A stretch of DNA of 30,559 nt from Candidatus Auribacterota bacterium (GCA_016932965.1 JAFGBW010000091.1:1-30559), one strand, 5' to 3'. Numbered from the stretch's first letter, positions 1 to 9,340 are shown. The notes: generated by a model not told the origin, from the letters alone. A program made the numbers and translations.

Positions 1-38
1 AGCTTCCATCGCCCTTTGCTGGTTGATGGAGAAAGGGA
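1..38 (+). repeat. Composite repeat, terminal stem C fragment
   Basis: The window opens inside the last module of the dispersed repeat family. CTTCCATCGCCC is followed by a short loop and GATGG, which pairs with CCATC, and the same block recurs at 4602-4638. The left part of this copy lies outside the window. Confidence 0.7.
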
Positions 39-93
39 AAAAGGGGGCTGGACGGACCGGAGTTCCTTTCAGAGTTCGGCGGACTTGCTGTTC

Positions 94-615
94 TTATTTG
101 TCCGGCCCCAGTTTATTCAGGTCCTTGTCATACATGGCCGCGAGCAGCAACTCTCCCTTTTCATCCACGCGAAACTGTCCGTACTTTGCCGGCTGATAAT
201 ATCTGCCGTGGCCTTCCTGAAAAAAATAGGCGTTGGTGGCAAATTTCACCATGCCTTCACGAACACGGTAACGCAGAAGAATTTCATTATTGGATAGGGT
301 CTGATCTTTATAAAGACTCTTGAAGGTGCCTGTGTTTCGTTCATCCAGGCCGGTCAAAACGTATCCGTCTGAGGAGGCAACATCATGCCGCCACCGTCTG
401 TGATCCTTTGTTTTTGGGAGAGCGTTATAGACTTCATCTGCCAGACGGAAACGCAGGGCCATGTAATCCCCCTGCATGAGAGAACGGGGATCAACGGGGG
501 CCAGTTCAAGGTAGACCGTCCTGCCTTCAGCCAGATGTTTTTCCTTGCCGGCAATAGACCAGTTCACGAGAACAAGAATAATGATGAGAGAACCGAAAGC
601 GATTTTTTTATTCAT
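94..615 (-). CDS. GDYXXXR domain membrane-anchored protein
   Basis: This protein belongs to the GDYXXXR family, named for the motif seen here as GDYMALR near residue 50. It has one N-terminal membrane anchor (residues about 5-24) and an extracytoplasmic domain of about 145 residues. Members are usually encoded with DUF4401 and DUF2157 membrane proteins, exactly as here, and the three probably form one envelope complex of unknown role. I chose the ATG at 615 because it puts a short MNKK n-region in front of the hydrophobic stretch. An ATG at 627 in the same frame is possible and gives 177 residues. Either start overlaps the end of the upstream gene, so translation is probably coupled. The biochemical function is not known. 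Confidence 0.85.
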   Translation of the reverse strand: MNKKIAFGSLIIILVLVNWSIAGKEKHLAEGRTVYLELAPVDPRSLMQGDYMALRFRLADEVYNALPKTKDHRRWRHDVASSDGYVLTGLDERNTGTFKSLYKDQTLSNNEILLRYRVREGMVKFATNAYFFQEGHGRYYQPAKYGQFRVDEKGELLLAAMYDKDLNKLGPDK

Positions 616-1675
616 GGGGCGTCTCATTGTTTGCGGGAATCATGTATTTCATCAGCCACCGGAGAAACAATATGATAAGACCGGCCAAGAACAAGGACCG
701 GGACTTGTCCAGTAAGGTCGTATCCAGCATGTAATAGTAAGTGGATATATAAAAAAGGAGAGACACAATCCCCAGACCGAGAAGAATGCGGTTGGCGCCG
801 AAAAAACCCAGACAGACGATCACCATTCCCACAGTGATCCCCTGAACATGGACGGATACCGCACAGACGAGGAGCGTGGCAAGTAAAACTGTCATTGACA
901 GACGGCCGTTCACCGGCTGTCCATAGCGCTGCAACAAACTCCATACAACATAGAGCGTAATCATAGTGATGATGATTTCTCCAAGCCATGGCCGGGTCAG
1001 CAATTCCTGCTTTTGCGGGAACAGCACGTTGACCGTTCTATACCAGAATAATGCCGTCCCCTTGAATGTAACGAGGGCGAGGACCAGGCCGTACCCCATG
1101 GCTCTCATTTTTTTCATCTGTTGCGGATAACGGAATTCATTCAGCCAGCAGAAAGAAGCGCTGAACATAATGATACCGCCGATAAAATAGGGGATATCCA
1201 TTTTATGAAGCGCCATTGAAAAAGCGATTGCCGCAACCATAGCAGAAAAGACGCCATGAACAAAATTGGGCATGAGTGCAGCCAGGAGGGCCTGAAGAAC
1301 AGCGAGCATCAGCCATGTCGTTATTTCATTATGATGGGAAATATCGAATATGGCGTAGGCAATCAAAGCCTGTCCCGCCATGCTTATTGCCAGCCCCAGG
1401 TGTTCAATAAACTCATTGGCGGAAGCGCGCAGCAGGATATACGCACTGACGATCATGGTCATTCCGAGTATGAAGGCGACACTGATATGTTCAAAGACAA
1501 ACGCGAAAGCGGCCCCGATAAAACCAAGAATAAAGCCTGCCGCCAGCCAGCCGGAAAAAGCCAGAAGCATTTTCACATACCAGGGAGAAGCAGAAATTTT
1601 TTTTGTCGGCTCCTCGCCCTGAACGATTCCGTTTTCCTTAAGGAGTGTCCATGTCTGACCGGTCTGATTATTCAT
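608..1675 (-). CDS. DUF4401 domain polytopic membrane protein
   Basis: A 355-residue polytopic membrane protein of the DUF4401 family. After a short polar N-terminus there are about ten hydrophobic segments from residue 32 to near the C-terminus. It is the middle gene of the DUF2157-DUF4401-GDYXXXR operon. Its ATG overlaps the upstream TGA by four bases (ATGA at 1672-1675), and its own stop lies inside the start of the next gene, so all three should be translated together. The family has no established activity. Assignment rests on the operon architecture and the all-helical membrane pattern rather than on catalytic residues, of which I see none. Confidence 0.82.
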   Translation of the reverse strand: MNNQTGQTWTLLKENGIVQGEEPTKKISASPWYVKMLLAFSGWLAAGFILGFIGAAFAFVFEHISVAFILGMTMIVSAYILLRASANEFIEHLGLAISMAGQALIAYAIFDISHHNEITTWLMLAVLQALLAALMPNFVHGVFSAMVAAIAFSMALHKMDIPYFIGGIIMFSASFCWLNEFRYPQQMKKMRAMGYGLVLALVTFKGTALFWYRTVNVLFPQKQELLTRPWLGEIIITMITLYVVWSLLQRYGQPVNGRLSMTVLLATLLVCAVSVHVQGITVGMVIVCLGFFGANRILLGLGIVSLLFYISTYYYMLDTTLLDKSRSLFLAGLIILFLRWLMKYMIPANNETPHE

Positions 1676-2643
1676 GATAAAGACTCCTGGCTGACCTTTT
1701 TAAGCCACAGGGCAGAGCCGCCTCCCATAGCAATTACAACGAGGGCAAGAAACAGAAAAACGCCGGAGTCTCCATGGTGTAACAGGTGCTTACCCAGGAA
1801 TGAAATGATGACCGTTATGGCGGACAAACAGCATCCGGCAAGCATGAAAAGATCGACTTTTAGTTTTCTATAAACACAGTACATTGCCCCCAGCCAGATC
1901 CCCCAAACCAAACCAGGCAGGAAGTCTGCTTCCCGATGGTTAAAAATGGAAAATAAAACCAGCCAGGTCAGGGGAACGCCGGAACCGACAGCAAGGAGGC
2001 GAACAGCCCAGTTTTGAGAGAGCCAATGCCAGGCTTTTACCAGCAGCTGCCATGCGATGAAGGCAAACGTGTTGAAAAGAAATGTGCCCCACAACATGCC
2101 GGATTCGGAGCCGATAACAAATCCAAATATTCCCCCGAAGGTCAGGTAGTACATGATAATGGAAACATTCACGAGTGCGACCCAGACGATCCAGATGGCG
2201 GGAAAACGACTGATGAGAGCCCACGGTAACATCAAAAGGGCCCAGTTGAAAAACAATTGCCAGGGATCTGCACCTGTCTGATAGGTTTGGCCGTATAAAG
2301 CCAGCAAAACACCCAGGGAAATGGCTGCCACAAGAAGCCACACCTTGCCCGCGATGGTATTATCGGCCAGTTTGCAATACGCGGCAATGGCCAGAGCCAT
2401 GAATCCCTCCACCATCGCGAATTTGGTAAAATGACCCAGGCTTTTCCAGTTGTATGCGATAAAGAACATGACGGCAAAAGCGAGAGCAAGGCCGCCGAGC
2501 CAGATGAGGAACTGGTCAATAAAAGTCCGCCAGCTTTTACCGTCGGGAGTGACCTTCACGGCGGCGAGGGCAGCTTCGATTTTCTCTGCCGGGATGGTTC
2601 CCTGCTCGATCAAGTCGATTAATTGCCTGCGGGGTGAGCTCAT
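1672..2643 (-). CDS. DUF2157 domain membrane protein
   Basis: A 323-residue membrane protein of the DUF2157 family and the first gene of the operon. Residues 1-40 form a soluble helical region (RQLIDLIEQGTIPAEKIE) typical of the family N-terminus. About nine hydrophobic segments follow from residue 46. AGGA lies nine bases before the ATG. The function is unknown; co-occurrence with DUF4401 and GDYXXXR proteins suggests one envelope assembly. Upstream at 2727-2733 the minus strand reads GTTGACC, which resembles an attC core site next to the tail of a dispersed repeat, so the operon may have a mobile history. That last point is inference. Confidence 0.85.
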   Translation of the reverse strand: MSSPRRQLIDLIEQGTIPAEKIEAALAAVKVTPDGKSWRTFIDQFLIWLGGLALAFAVMFFIAYNWKSLGHFTKFAMVEGFMALAIAAYCKLADNTIAGKVWLLVAAISLGVLLALYGQTYQTGADPWQLFFNWALLMLPWALISRFPAIWIVWVALVNVSIIMYYLTFGGIFGFVIGSESGMLWGTFLFNTFAFIAWQLLVKAWHWLSQNWAVRLLAVGSGVPLTWLVLFSIFNHREADFLPGLVWGIWLGAMYCVYRKLKVDLFMLAGCCLSAITVIISFLGKHLLHHGDSGVFLFLALVVIAMGGGSALWLKKVSQESLS

Positions 2644-2736
2644 GTATCGGGTCCTATGTTAGGGATGTATTTTATATGCAATTGAAATATTTATAAAAGA
2701 TTTATTTGCTGCATATAAGCCTGCCGGGTCAACGCA

Positions 2737-2850
2737 CAAAAAGTGGGGAAGTCAATTGGAGTTATGAGTTTTGAGCGTTGAGTTTTGAGTTGATGAATTA
2801 GCTATCATGTTTAGACAGGATCAGCAGGATTTTTTTTCGTTATCATGCTA
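2737..2850 (+). repeat. Composite repeat, left modules only
   Basis: This copy carries the left end of the family: the tail AGTGGGGAAGTCAATTGGAG, then heptad repeats (GAGTTTT, GAGCGTT, GAGTTTT), then a nonad pair (ACAGGATCA, GCAGGATTT). The hairpin modules are absent. The rest of the spacer between 2643 and 2892 shows no gene. Confidence 0.7.
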
Positions 2851-2891
2851 TGATGATACAGTCCCTGAATCTTCGCAGATTTCCGGTTGAA

Positions 2892-3938
2892 TCAGGCTCC
2901 TGCCAGCACATTGCTCTGACGCGGTTTGTCATGCGAATATTCAGCCGGTAGAATGGCAGATGCAATTTTCAGTTTAAGCCTTGCAACTTCATCATCGGCG
3001 ATGTCCCTGTTGATTTTAGGACCGTTATAATCCAGAATTTTGCAGATAAAATCAACGAGGTCCTTTCGAAAACGTCTTCGTGTATTTCTGACAAATGAAA
3101 AATGTTCTTCAAGGGCAGAATCGGAATAATGGATTTCCGTTTTTCTTATATCAGATGCTATCTCTTCAAGTATTTTTTCCAGGGGCAACCCGTCAAGGAA
3201 TGCAATAAATTTCCGGATTACATCCAGATTGATTACACGGTCACAGAAATCACTGAGTTTCTTTGGATAGGCCCCTTGAAAATATCCATCGATAAATAGT
3301 TTTGAAAATGATTCAACATCCAGACAGGACGGATGAAATCCCTGTTCTTCATCAAAGGTTATATTCACATCAGAGTCTTCCAGTCTGGATATATTCAAAT
3401 TATTGTAATCATAAACCCGCAACAGAAATGCTGTTAAAAAATTGTAAATAACAGCCGTGTAAAAATCCTTTTGGATAACCTGATCATCATCGCGTTTATA
3501 GTTGAATCCAAGTCTGACAAGATATACCTGATCAGGATGAACAGGATTTTCTTCCGTGCTCACGATGTTTGCGAGGTAGAGCCTCTCTGCTTTTTCAGGA
3601 ATGATTACATCACAAATGTTAGACCCGACGGCCCGGGAAATTCTGAAGGCTACATATTCCCGTATAGGATCATTTTGATCCTTCCATCTCAATCCCGCCG
3701 TTTCGGGTATATGATATTTCAATACATATAATTCGTTGCCTCTTCTAATAATGAATCCTTCGAACATGGTTTCGAAAGCATGTTTTTCAAAACGATCCGA
3801 ATCCGCCGGATAAATGTCTGAAATATCTTCAACGAGTTCAAATTTTTCATGTCTGGTATTTTGTGATTGAGGGGCTAATCCGAGAACAAATGGTTCGTTC
3901 AAGCTAATGAATACAATGATACAAATAATTTTTTTCAT
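2892..3938 (-). CDS. Exported protein with kinase-fold-like residues
   Basis: I do not recognise a named family. The protein has a signal peptide (residues 1-20) followed at once by LAPQS, a motif shared by four other exported proteins here. The middle resembles the HipA/phosphatidylinositol-kinase/Fam20-like fold: K74 in YVLKYH as the ATP lysine, E94 in REYVAFRISR as the helix-C glutamate, D177 with N182 five residues later (DYNNLN) as a catalytic loop, and D196 in FDEEQGF as the metal aspartate. Spacing and order fit, but the match is by eye and a degenerate fold is possible. Charged helices follow. If active it would act outside the cytoplasm, where ATP is scarce. No strong ribosome-binding site is seen. 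Confidence 0.75.
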   Translation of the reverse strand: MKKIICIIVFISLNEPFVLGLAPQSQNTRHEKFELVEDISDIYPADSDRFEKHAFETMFEGFIIRRGNELYVLKYHIPETAGLRWKDQNDPIREYVAFRISRAVGSNICDVIIPEKAERLYLANIVSTEENPVHPDQVYLVRLGFNYKRDDDQVIQKDFYTAVIYNFLTAFLLRVYDYNNLNISRLEDSDVNITFDEEQGFHPSCLDVESFSKLFIDGYFQGAYPKKLSDFCDRVINLDVIRKFIAFLDGLPLEKILEEIASDIRKTEIHYSDSALEEHFSFVRNTRRRFRKDLVDFICKILDYNGPKINRDIADDEVARLKLKIASAILPAEYSHDKPRQSNVLAGA

Positions 3939-4068
3939 TAGATATAGTTACCATATGACAGAATAATGTCAAATTAATGAGCCGCCCACATCAGATGCAC
4001 AACAGAAAGTAAGAATTTTTGAATTTTAAATTGAAAACGTTTACCGATGGAAGCGAAGATGGGGAAAT

Positions 4069-4119
4069 AACCGGAGCCATGAGTTTTGGTTGCCGAGTTA
4101 TTTTCGGTTAACTCCGGTT
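4069..4119. terminator. Inverted repeat at the end of the DUF2007 gene
   Basis: AACCGGAG at 4069-4076 pairs perfectly with CTCCGGTT at 4112-4119, and the right arm overlaps the last codons of the minus-strand gene ending at 4108. It could be a terminator for that gene, but there is no clean T-run on the minus strand. Confidence 0.35.
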
Positions 4120-4446
4120 TTTATTTTCTTCCTGTTTTATTTCTGTTCCGCAATGCCAGCAGGCATCATATTGAGATTCGATTTGTTCCCCGCAATTCGG
4201 ACATTTCCAGGATTTCAAATTTGGATCAACCTGGGGTTTTAAAAATTCTTTTAATAAAGCGGAAGCTTTTTCGAAATCTTCATCATTGAGTATCCAGATT
4301 TCCGGATCAGTATCCACAAAAGGGACGGGGCCTCTTAAACTCTGGAGGTTTTTAAACCTGATTTCAATCGGAATATCTTCTTTTTGCATGAATGAACCGA
4401 TCAGGTCCGCTTCCTGTTCATTTAAGCATACATGTAATTTTTTCAT
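4108..4446 (-). CDS. DUF2007 domain protein with C-terminal zinc ribbon
   Basis: A 112-residue soluble protein. Residues 1-70 match the DUF2007 fold, a small alpha-beta domain related to PII-like proteins, with the typical start LHVCLNEQEADLIGSFM and later IWILNDEDFEKASALL. A zinc ribbon follows with CPNC and CWHC knuckles around residues 83-100. A signalling or adaptor role is often assumed, but no ligand is established. AAGGAG lies seven bases upstream of the ATG. On the same strand GTTCTCT (4459-4465) sits 13 bases before the start, next to the tail of a dispersed repeat, and resembles an attC core site. Confidence 0.8.
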   Translation of the reverse strand: MKKLHVCLNEQEADLIGSFMQKEDIPIEIRFKNLQSLRGPVPFVDTDPEIWILNDEDFEKASALLKEFLKPQVDPNLKSWKCPNCGEQIESQYDACWHCGTEIKQEENKNRS

Positions 4447-4458
4447 GATTTCTCCTTA

Positions 4459-4640
4459 AGAGAACATTAGCTCCAGAAGAGGGGAAAAGTCAATTGGAGT
4501 TATGAGTGTTGAGTTGAATAGGGGGATTTTTTTGACAGGATAGATGTTGAATTGAGAATTAAGAATTGAGAATTCTGAGTTAATGAAAAGGTTTTCCCCG
4601 CAGCTTCCATCGCCCTTTGGTGGTTGATGGAGAAAGGGAC
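4459..4640 (+). repeat. Composite repeat, copy with stems A and most of B deleted
   Basis: In order: a possible half attC (GTTCTCT on the minus strand), the tail GGGGAAAAGTCAATTGGAGT, heptads (GAGTGTT, GAGTTGA), a GACAGGAT nonad, further heptads (GAATTGA, GAATTAA), the right arm of stem B (AAAAGGTTTTCCCCGC) and stem C (CTTCCATCGCCC...GATGG). Stem A and the left arm of stem B are missing. It lies between divergent genes. Confidence 0.8.
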
Positions 4641-4651
4641 ATTGCCGCTAT

Positions 4652-4680
4652 TTGACACGCGGCTGAATTTAGTGTATTGA
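4652..4680 (+). promoter_or_regulatory. Candidate sigma70-type promoter
   Basis: TTGACA at 4652-4657 and TATTGA at 4675-4680 are 17 bases apart, about 29 bases before the ATG of the large exported protein. The -10 box is imperfect, so this is a candidate only. Confidence 0.4.
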
Positions 4681-4708
4681 TAAGCCGCATAAAAAGTAAG
4701 TGACAACA

Positions 4709-7700
4709 ATGACTGACGTTATAAAAATATTGATCGTGCTCATCTGCATGACGAACCTGGTGCAGGCGCGGAACGTATCCGACCATCATCTGGCGCCGGT
4801 TTCATTCACGAAATTACTGGCTCCGGAAGATCCTGATTACGCGGTCTGGAACTCAATTCCTTTTCAGCTTCGTATTTCAAAACAATTGCTGATGAGGTAT
4901 GAAGACCTTGGATTTTCAAGTGTCCAGCATCTTGAAAGATTCATATTCGAATCCGTCTGCCCGCATCCCCAGGAGGAATTGTTCCTCAATGAAACCGGCC
5001 GGGTGTTCATCATTGAACTGGAAGACATTGAAAACCGGCTTTATTCCAGCGGCAGAGAGACCTTGAGTCTTTCGAACACTCTTTTTGATACGGACAATTT
5101 CACCCCCAATGTCAAACGATCCCTTTTTGAAATGGCGCTGTCTGAATTTACCAGAAGGAAATATTTCCGGGCAGAACTTGATTTTGTCCGGAAATTTGAC
5201 GCCGGCATCGAACCGTCTGAAATCCCGCCCCTGATGCGTGAACCGTCCTGGACAAAAAAATGGGGGGAATTCAGAAATAGAGTCAATCTTCAGGAATTCG
5301 ACAACTATGTCCAGGCATATCACGACACGGCAAACGCCCATTTTCTGACCGCCGCACTTACCCAGCGTGAAGCAGACCTTATTCCGGTGCATTTGATCCC
5401 GTACAGGAACAGATCAGGTCAGGACCCCTCGGATTCTCTTGCCTGGCTTGAGGAAAACGAGTTCGGAGTCACGTACAGCATGGCATTGGGCGCTTTGTCC
5501 CAGCGCAGGGGAACGGCACGTCTATTGATCGAACGATTGGATCGAATCCCTGAGGTCGCGGGAATCGACGCATCACTCATGATGTACCACGTTTCCAGGG
5601 GGCTTATATACACCCTATACCCGTCCTTGCGGGGGACCGTGGATCCCGGATTTCAGGCATATCTTCTGGATGTCTGGTACAGGAAGATGAATGAATGGAA
5701 TCAGCCGGAAACCGAGACAGACGCCCAATTCAAGAGACTGGCTGAAATGTACAACACATTCATGAGCGTCCTGGCCCATCACGGGGGACTGGCTGAGGAA
5801 TACTTCAAGCTGGTGACAGAGCATCCTGAAAACAATGCGGATCTGATCCATTATGTCTTCAGCGGTGACTTTGATAACGGGGATTCAGTCCATCCGGGAA
5901 TCATAACGATTCTGGCGGAAAAAATTTCATCCTGGTCGGTGCAGCAAGTGCGTACACAGGCCCAGATGGATATGATGATGAATTTTGCCGCTAATCCCGT
6001 GATCGACAACCATTTATTCAGACCGGAAACACCGTCCGGAGAACCGGCTTTTTATGAAAGGATGCTGGAATGTTTTTCCGGCAATGAACTGATTGACCTG
6101 CTTCTGGAATGTCCGGAACGGAGCATCGGTTCATGGATATTGTTTTTAAATCAGATCGAAAAATTCATACGGAGTCCTGACATGGGTGGAATTGACCTGT
6201 TGAGGATTGAAAATCTCATGAAGATTTTCAGGGACAGGATATCGGCCGCTGTTCTTGATAAAAAATATTTTTACACTGAAGCCAATTTAAAGCGAGTGAA
6301 CCAATGCATCCTGTTCATGCAGGCATGGCCGGCAAGAGATCGTGAGGACCTCGGGGAGATCAGCCGGACCATTGCCGAACATCATCCTTCGGTGAAACCT
6401 TCAGCCGTTAAAGCCAGGGAAACCATACGGGAATGGCTGGCCTCGTTCACAGACAGGATCATTTTTTCCATTTCCTTTTTATTCGACGTCTTTTTCAGGA
6501 ACCCGCTTTTAAACAGGATCGTAGCGGTTCCTGAAAACGACATCAGCCAAGGGCTGGCTGAACTTGAAAGGCTGGAAAAGGAGGTAACGGGGCTTGAAGC
6601 CAGGACTGCAAGGCATTTGAAAGAAGCTTCCATCGAAGATCTGAAGTGCCTGAATGAAATGATGATTCAGATCAGGATTTATGCCGAAAGGGTTGGAATA
6701 CCTGACACCAGCACACGATATTTTTCCGTGTGCGAATCCTTTTTAAGGGACGTCAGAAACCCTGTTTTCAGATCCGTCGTCAGGACCGGCCTTCTTAAAT
6801 ATTTCATCAATCTCAAAAAAAACAGGCTGTTGAGGAGTTATTTCGGTTTTATCAGGCAGGGAAAGACATACACGGCGGAGGAAATCGCCTCGCTGCCTTT
6901 GGAGGACCGTTTGAAACTGGATTTGATGCTGGGGGTTCATCCCGAGAGATTCCGGTTCAGGGCGGGCAGGACTTTCCTGCACCTGCAATGCGATGTCAGG
7001 TCCTTCGCCCGGTTTAAAAGCCCTAAGGTTTCTCTGGCAAGGACAAAAAACGCATCTACTGCAGGCGAATATTTCAACAATCATCCTGTCTATATCCTGG
7101 GCCGGGACTTCGAACAACTTGAGCCGATCCATGAAAAAGATATCACCGACTGGGATCTTTTGATCAGCCAGATACAAAAGGACCAGCCGGAGACCGCCTA
7201 TCTGAAAAAATCATTGAGTCCTGAAATAGGGCAGAGGATACAGGATCTCAAACCCGGGGAGGAAATTCCAGGGGACATCAGAAATCACATCCTGGAGCGA
7301 TATAACAGCATGCGTACCAATCTTCGTCTCATCCCAACTCTTTTGGAACACAACCAGGCTTTCAGAAACAATTTTCTTCTCAACATGCTGCTCGTTGAAT
7401 TGATCAATGAAAATATATTGAGACCCGACCTGACTCCCTCGGCTTTTATTTCAGGGGAGCATGATAAAAGGATCGTGTTATGCAACCGAATCTGCCTTTA
7501 CCTGATCAATCCGGCGATATTCGGCACTCCTGTTTTGGGAAACATGATCATGACCACCATCGACCAGCCGGAATACGTGATGAGGCATGAGGGTCTGCAT
7601 TTCGAGGGCTACCAGTATTTTGAAAGCATCCTGCAGAAATTCTATCCGGCCAGGAAGAATCAGGCACCCGATGAAGCGGCGGACGAAGAGGGGATCGTTC

Positions 7701-8167
7701 AGGAGATGAGGGACAATTTCTATTATTTCCTGCATCACGAGATGGCGAGTTTTTCCAGTGAATACGAAACAGGCGGCGCCTCCTTCGCCCAGCTTCGCGG
7801 CTACATCAGGGAATACAAGAAGTATTTCAGGATGAGTCTGCTGTCAAAGGGTGTCAGTGATGAAAGGACGCGGAAAGTCACGGCTGAATTTGACGATGCG
7901 GAAAAAGTCATTGATAGGTGCATGGGTCTTTACCCGCGTGTTCTGGAATTAAGGGCCAGAATCCTGCAATATCAGTACCGGGACCTGCCTGAGGATGACC
8001 GGTATAAACTAGCGGCCCTGTGGATAGCGACTTTCATCAAACAGGTTCCTTTTGATCGTATTTCAGGATTGATGGCAAAACTGGTCCGCGACATGAAGAA
8101 CGAATTGAAGAACACTGAATCACGGAGGAATCCGGAAAACAGGGGCAGTGTTTCATTAAGCGCCTGA
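4709..8167 (+). CDS. Large exported HExxH protein
   Basis: A 1152-residue protein with a signal peptide (residues 1-20) followed by HHLAPVS, the shared [L][A/S]P motif. Most of it is helical, with no transmembrane segment after the signal, and I recognise no named domain in residues 50-900. Near residue 960 it has HEGLH in YVMRHEGLHFEGYQ, a zincin zinc-binding motif. HHEMAS about 50 residues later may supply a further ligand. An exported metallopeptidase is the best guess, but the motif is short and could be chance. GTG at 4700 is an alternative start. I prefer the ATG because it leaves a normal n-region. The gene is monocistronic, and a dispersed repeat follows its stop. Confidence 0.85.
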   Translation: MTDVIKILIVLICMTNLVQARNVSDHHLAPVSFTKLLAPEDPDYAVWNSIPFQLRISKQLLMRYEDLGFSSVQHLERFIFESVCPHPQEELFLNETGRVFIIELEDIENRLYSSGRETLSLSNTLFDTDNFTPNVKRSLFEMALSEFTRRKYFRAELDFVRKFDAGIEPSEIPPLMREPSWTKKWGEFRNRVNLQEFDNYVQAYHDTANAHFLTAALTQREADLIPVHLIPYRNRSGQDPSDSLAWLEENEFGVTYSMALGALSQRRGTARLLIERLDRIPEVAGIDASLMMYHVSRGLIYTLYPSLRGTVDPGFQAYLLDVWYRKMNEWNQPETETDAQFKRLAEMYNTFMSVLAHHGGLAEEYFKLVTEHPENNADLIHYVFSGDFDNGDSVHPGIITILAEKISSWSVQQVRTQAQMDMMMNFAANPVIDNHLFRPETPSGEPAFYERMLECFSGNELIDLLLECPERSIGSWILFLNQIEKFIRSPDMGGIDLLRIENLMKIFRDRISAAVLDKKYFYTEANLKRVNQCILFMQAWPARDREDLGEISRTIAEHHPSVKPSAVKARETIREWLASFTDRIIFSISFLFDVFFRNPLLNRIVAVPENDISQGLAELERLEKEVTGLEARTARHLKEASIEDLKCLNEMMIQIRIYAERVGIPDTSTRYFSVCESFLRDVRNPVFRSVVRTGLLKYFINLKKNRLLRSYFGFIRQGKTYTAEEIASLPLEDRLKLDLMLGVHPERFRFRAGRTFLHLQCDVRSFARFKSPKVSLARTKNASTAGEYFNNHPVYILGRDFEQLEPIHEKDITDWDLLISQIQKDQPETAYLKKSLSPEIGQRIQDLKPGEEIPGDIRNHILERYNSMRTNLRLIPTLLEHNQAFRNNFLLNMLLVELINENILRPDLTPSAFISGEHDKRIVLCNRICLYLINPAIFGTPVLGNMIMTTIDQPEYVMRHEGLHFEGYQYFESILQKFYPARKNQAPDEAADEEGIVQEMRDNFYYFLHHEMASFSSEYETGGASFAQLRGYIREYKKYFRMSLLSKGVSDERTRKVTAEFDDAEKVIDRCMGLYPRVLELRARILQYQYRDLPEDDRYKLAALWIATFIKQVPFDRISGLMAKLVRDMKNELKNTESRRNPENRGSVSLSA

Positions 8168-8182
8168 AATCCCGCATGCCTG

Positions 8183-8442
8183 GGAGTTTTGAATTTTGAG
8201 TGTTGAGTTTTGAGTTGGGAAATTATTTTAACGAAATGCACGAAATATACGAAAGAAAATTCTGAGTTGATGAAATGATTTTCTTTTCATCTCTTTATAA
8301 AAATTTTATGCGCGGAGAGATTTTTCAGAGAAAAATCTTTTCGCGCACATTTAAAAATTTTTTGGACAGGGGTACGGGGAGAACCTTTTTTATAAAAAAG
8401 GTTCTCCCCGCAGATTTCCAGCACCCTTTAATGGTTGCTGGT
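8183..8442 (+). repeat. Composite repeat, nearly complete copy
   Basis: Heptads (GAGTGTT, GAGTTTT), nonads (ACGAAATGC, ACGAAATAT, ACGAAAG), a linker ending AAAATTTTAT, stem A at 8310-8346 (16-base arms, loop CAGAG, two G-T pairs), stem B at 8375-8410 (17-base perfect arms) and stem C (CCAGCA pairing with TGCTGG). It lies between convergent genes, where stems A and B could act as bidirectional terminators. Confidence 0.88.
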
Positions 8443-8450
8443 CGGGCAGT

Positions 8451-8825
8451 TTAATCGAGCTGTGTCCAGGCTTTTTTCTCTTTGCCGATCTGCAAAACGC
8501 AGTAGAGCAACGCAAGACCGGCGAGACCAAGAGTGGCCTGAACGATGTTGATACCCAGCATCAGGTTAACGAAGAATGTGACTATCGTCGTTGCGAGGAA
8601 GCCAAAAAAAACCCACTTTTTCCATTGGAAAAGCGCGACCGCGCACACAATGTTTACAATTCCCATTATGGTAAGAACAGGAAATGCCCACCCGGGCGCA
8701 GAAGGAAAATTCTGTCTGACAGCCTCGCTCCCCAGCAGGTACATCAGCGCTGAGGCCGCATTCGCAATAATCATCAATACCAGCCACGCAGTAAGGCATC
8801 CATGACGCTGTTTTCCCTCACTCAT
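8451..8825 (-). CDS. Small four-helix membrane protein
   Basis: A 124-residue membrane protein of no family I can name. Four hydrophobic segments (residues about 12-33, 43-63, 68-88 and 94-114) are separated by short loops, and both ends are charged. I chose the ATG at 8823-8825 because GGAG lies seven bases upstream. The same frame stays open to an ATG at 8879, which would add an 18-residue arginine-rich leader. A degenerate attC-like site at 8892-8935 lies just upstream on the same strand, and a composite repeat directly follows the stop. It may therefore be an old integron cassette. Function unknown. Confidence 0.72.
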   Translation of the reverse strand: MSEGKQRHGCLTAWLVLMIIANAASALMYLLGSEAVRQNFPSAPGWAFPVLTIMGIVNIVCAVALFQWKKWVFFGFLATTIVTFFVNLMLGINIVQATLGLAGLALLYCVLQIGKEKKAWTQLD

Positions 8826-8891
8826 CTTTCGTCTCCTTTTCCGGGGCTTTGGTTCCAGTTCGGCAATGACACGCCCCATTTCATGTTTGAT

Positions 8892-8935
8892 GCCGAACCT
8901 TCAGCTTCACCCGCAAGTGGGACAGGGGGTTGAAG
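8892..8935 (-). other. Degenerate attC-like site fused to a repeat tail
   Basis: On the minus strand CTTCAAC (8935-8929) and GTTCGGC (8898-8892) bracket a short imperfect hairpin containing TGCGGGTGAAGCTGAAG. The right half closely matches the attC sites at 23961 and 20441. The left half is replaced by the tail of the dispersed repeat. Confidence 0.45.
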
Positions 8936-9333
8936 TCATTAGTTTTGAGTTATCTGATTAACTATCTTATTTGAGACAGGATTTACAGGATAAAAGTTGA
9001 ATTGAGAATGAGAGGAAGGGAATTTTTCACCGCGGAGGACACGGAGAGCACGGAGAATTTTCAAAGCGTTGCTTTGAAAATTTAGGAGTTGTTGAAATAA
9101 TGTTTTACCCATAACTCTTTTTAATAAAGTTTTATGCGCGGAGAGATTTTTCCCTGAAAAAGCTCTCCGCGCATCATTTAAAAAATTTTTTGGACAGGGG
9201 TGCGGGGAAAACCTTTTGCTGCGGCCATCCTGGCCTTGCCCTTACGGGTTCCCTTTGGTCACCAAGCTCCGACAATCCTGTCTTCGCTTCTTATAAAAAG
9301 GTTTTCCCCGCAGACTTCCAGCGCCCTCTCAGG
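8936..9333 (+). repeat. Composite repeat with long-loop stem B
   Basis: Modules in order: GAGTTAT heptads, ACAGGATTT nonads, GAATTGA heptads, CACGGAGAG nonads (9029-9055), a private perfect hairpin at 9056-9082 (12-base arms, loop GTT), stem A at 9134-9174, and stem B with arms 9202-9217 and 9296-9311. The stem B loop is about 78 bases instead of two. A stem C remnant follows. The long loop is shared with the copy at 13747-13856. Confidence 0.88.
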
Positions 9334-9340
9334 TCAGTGA

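Noticed and set aside
1256-1873. 205-codon plus frame
   Set aside because: It is antisense to the DUF2157/DUF4401 genes, with no domain and no ribosome-binding site.
8310-8410. Stems A and B interpreted purely as terminators
   Set aside because: Copies also sit between divergent gene starts (4459-4640, 15848-16137, 19813-20060), so termination cannot be their only role.
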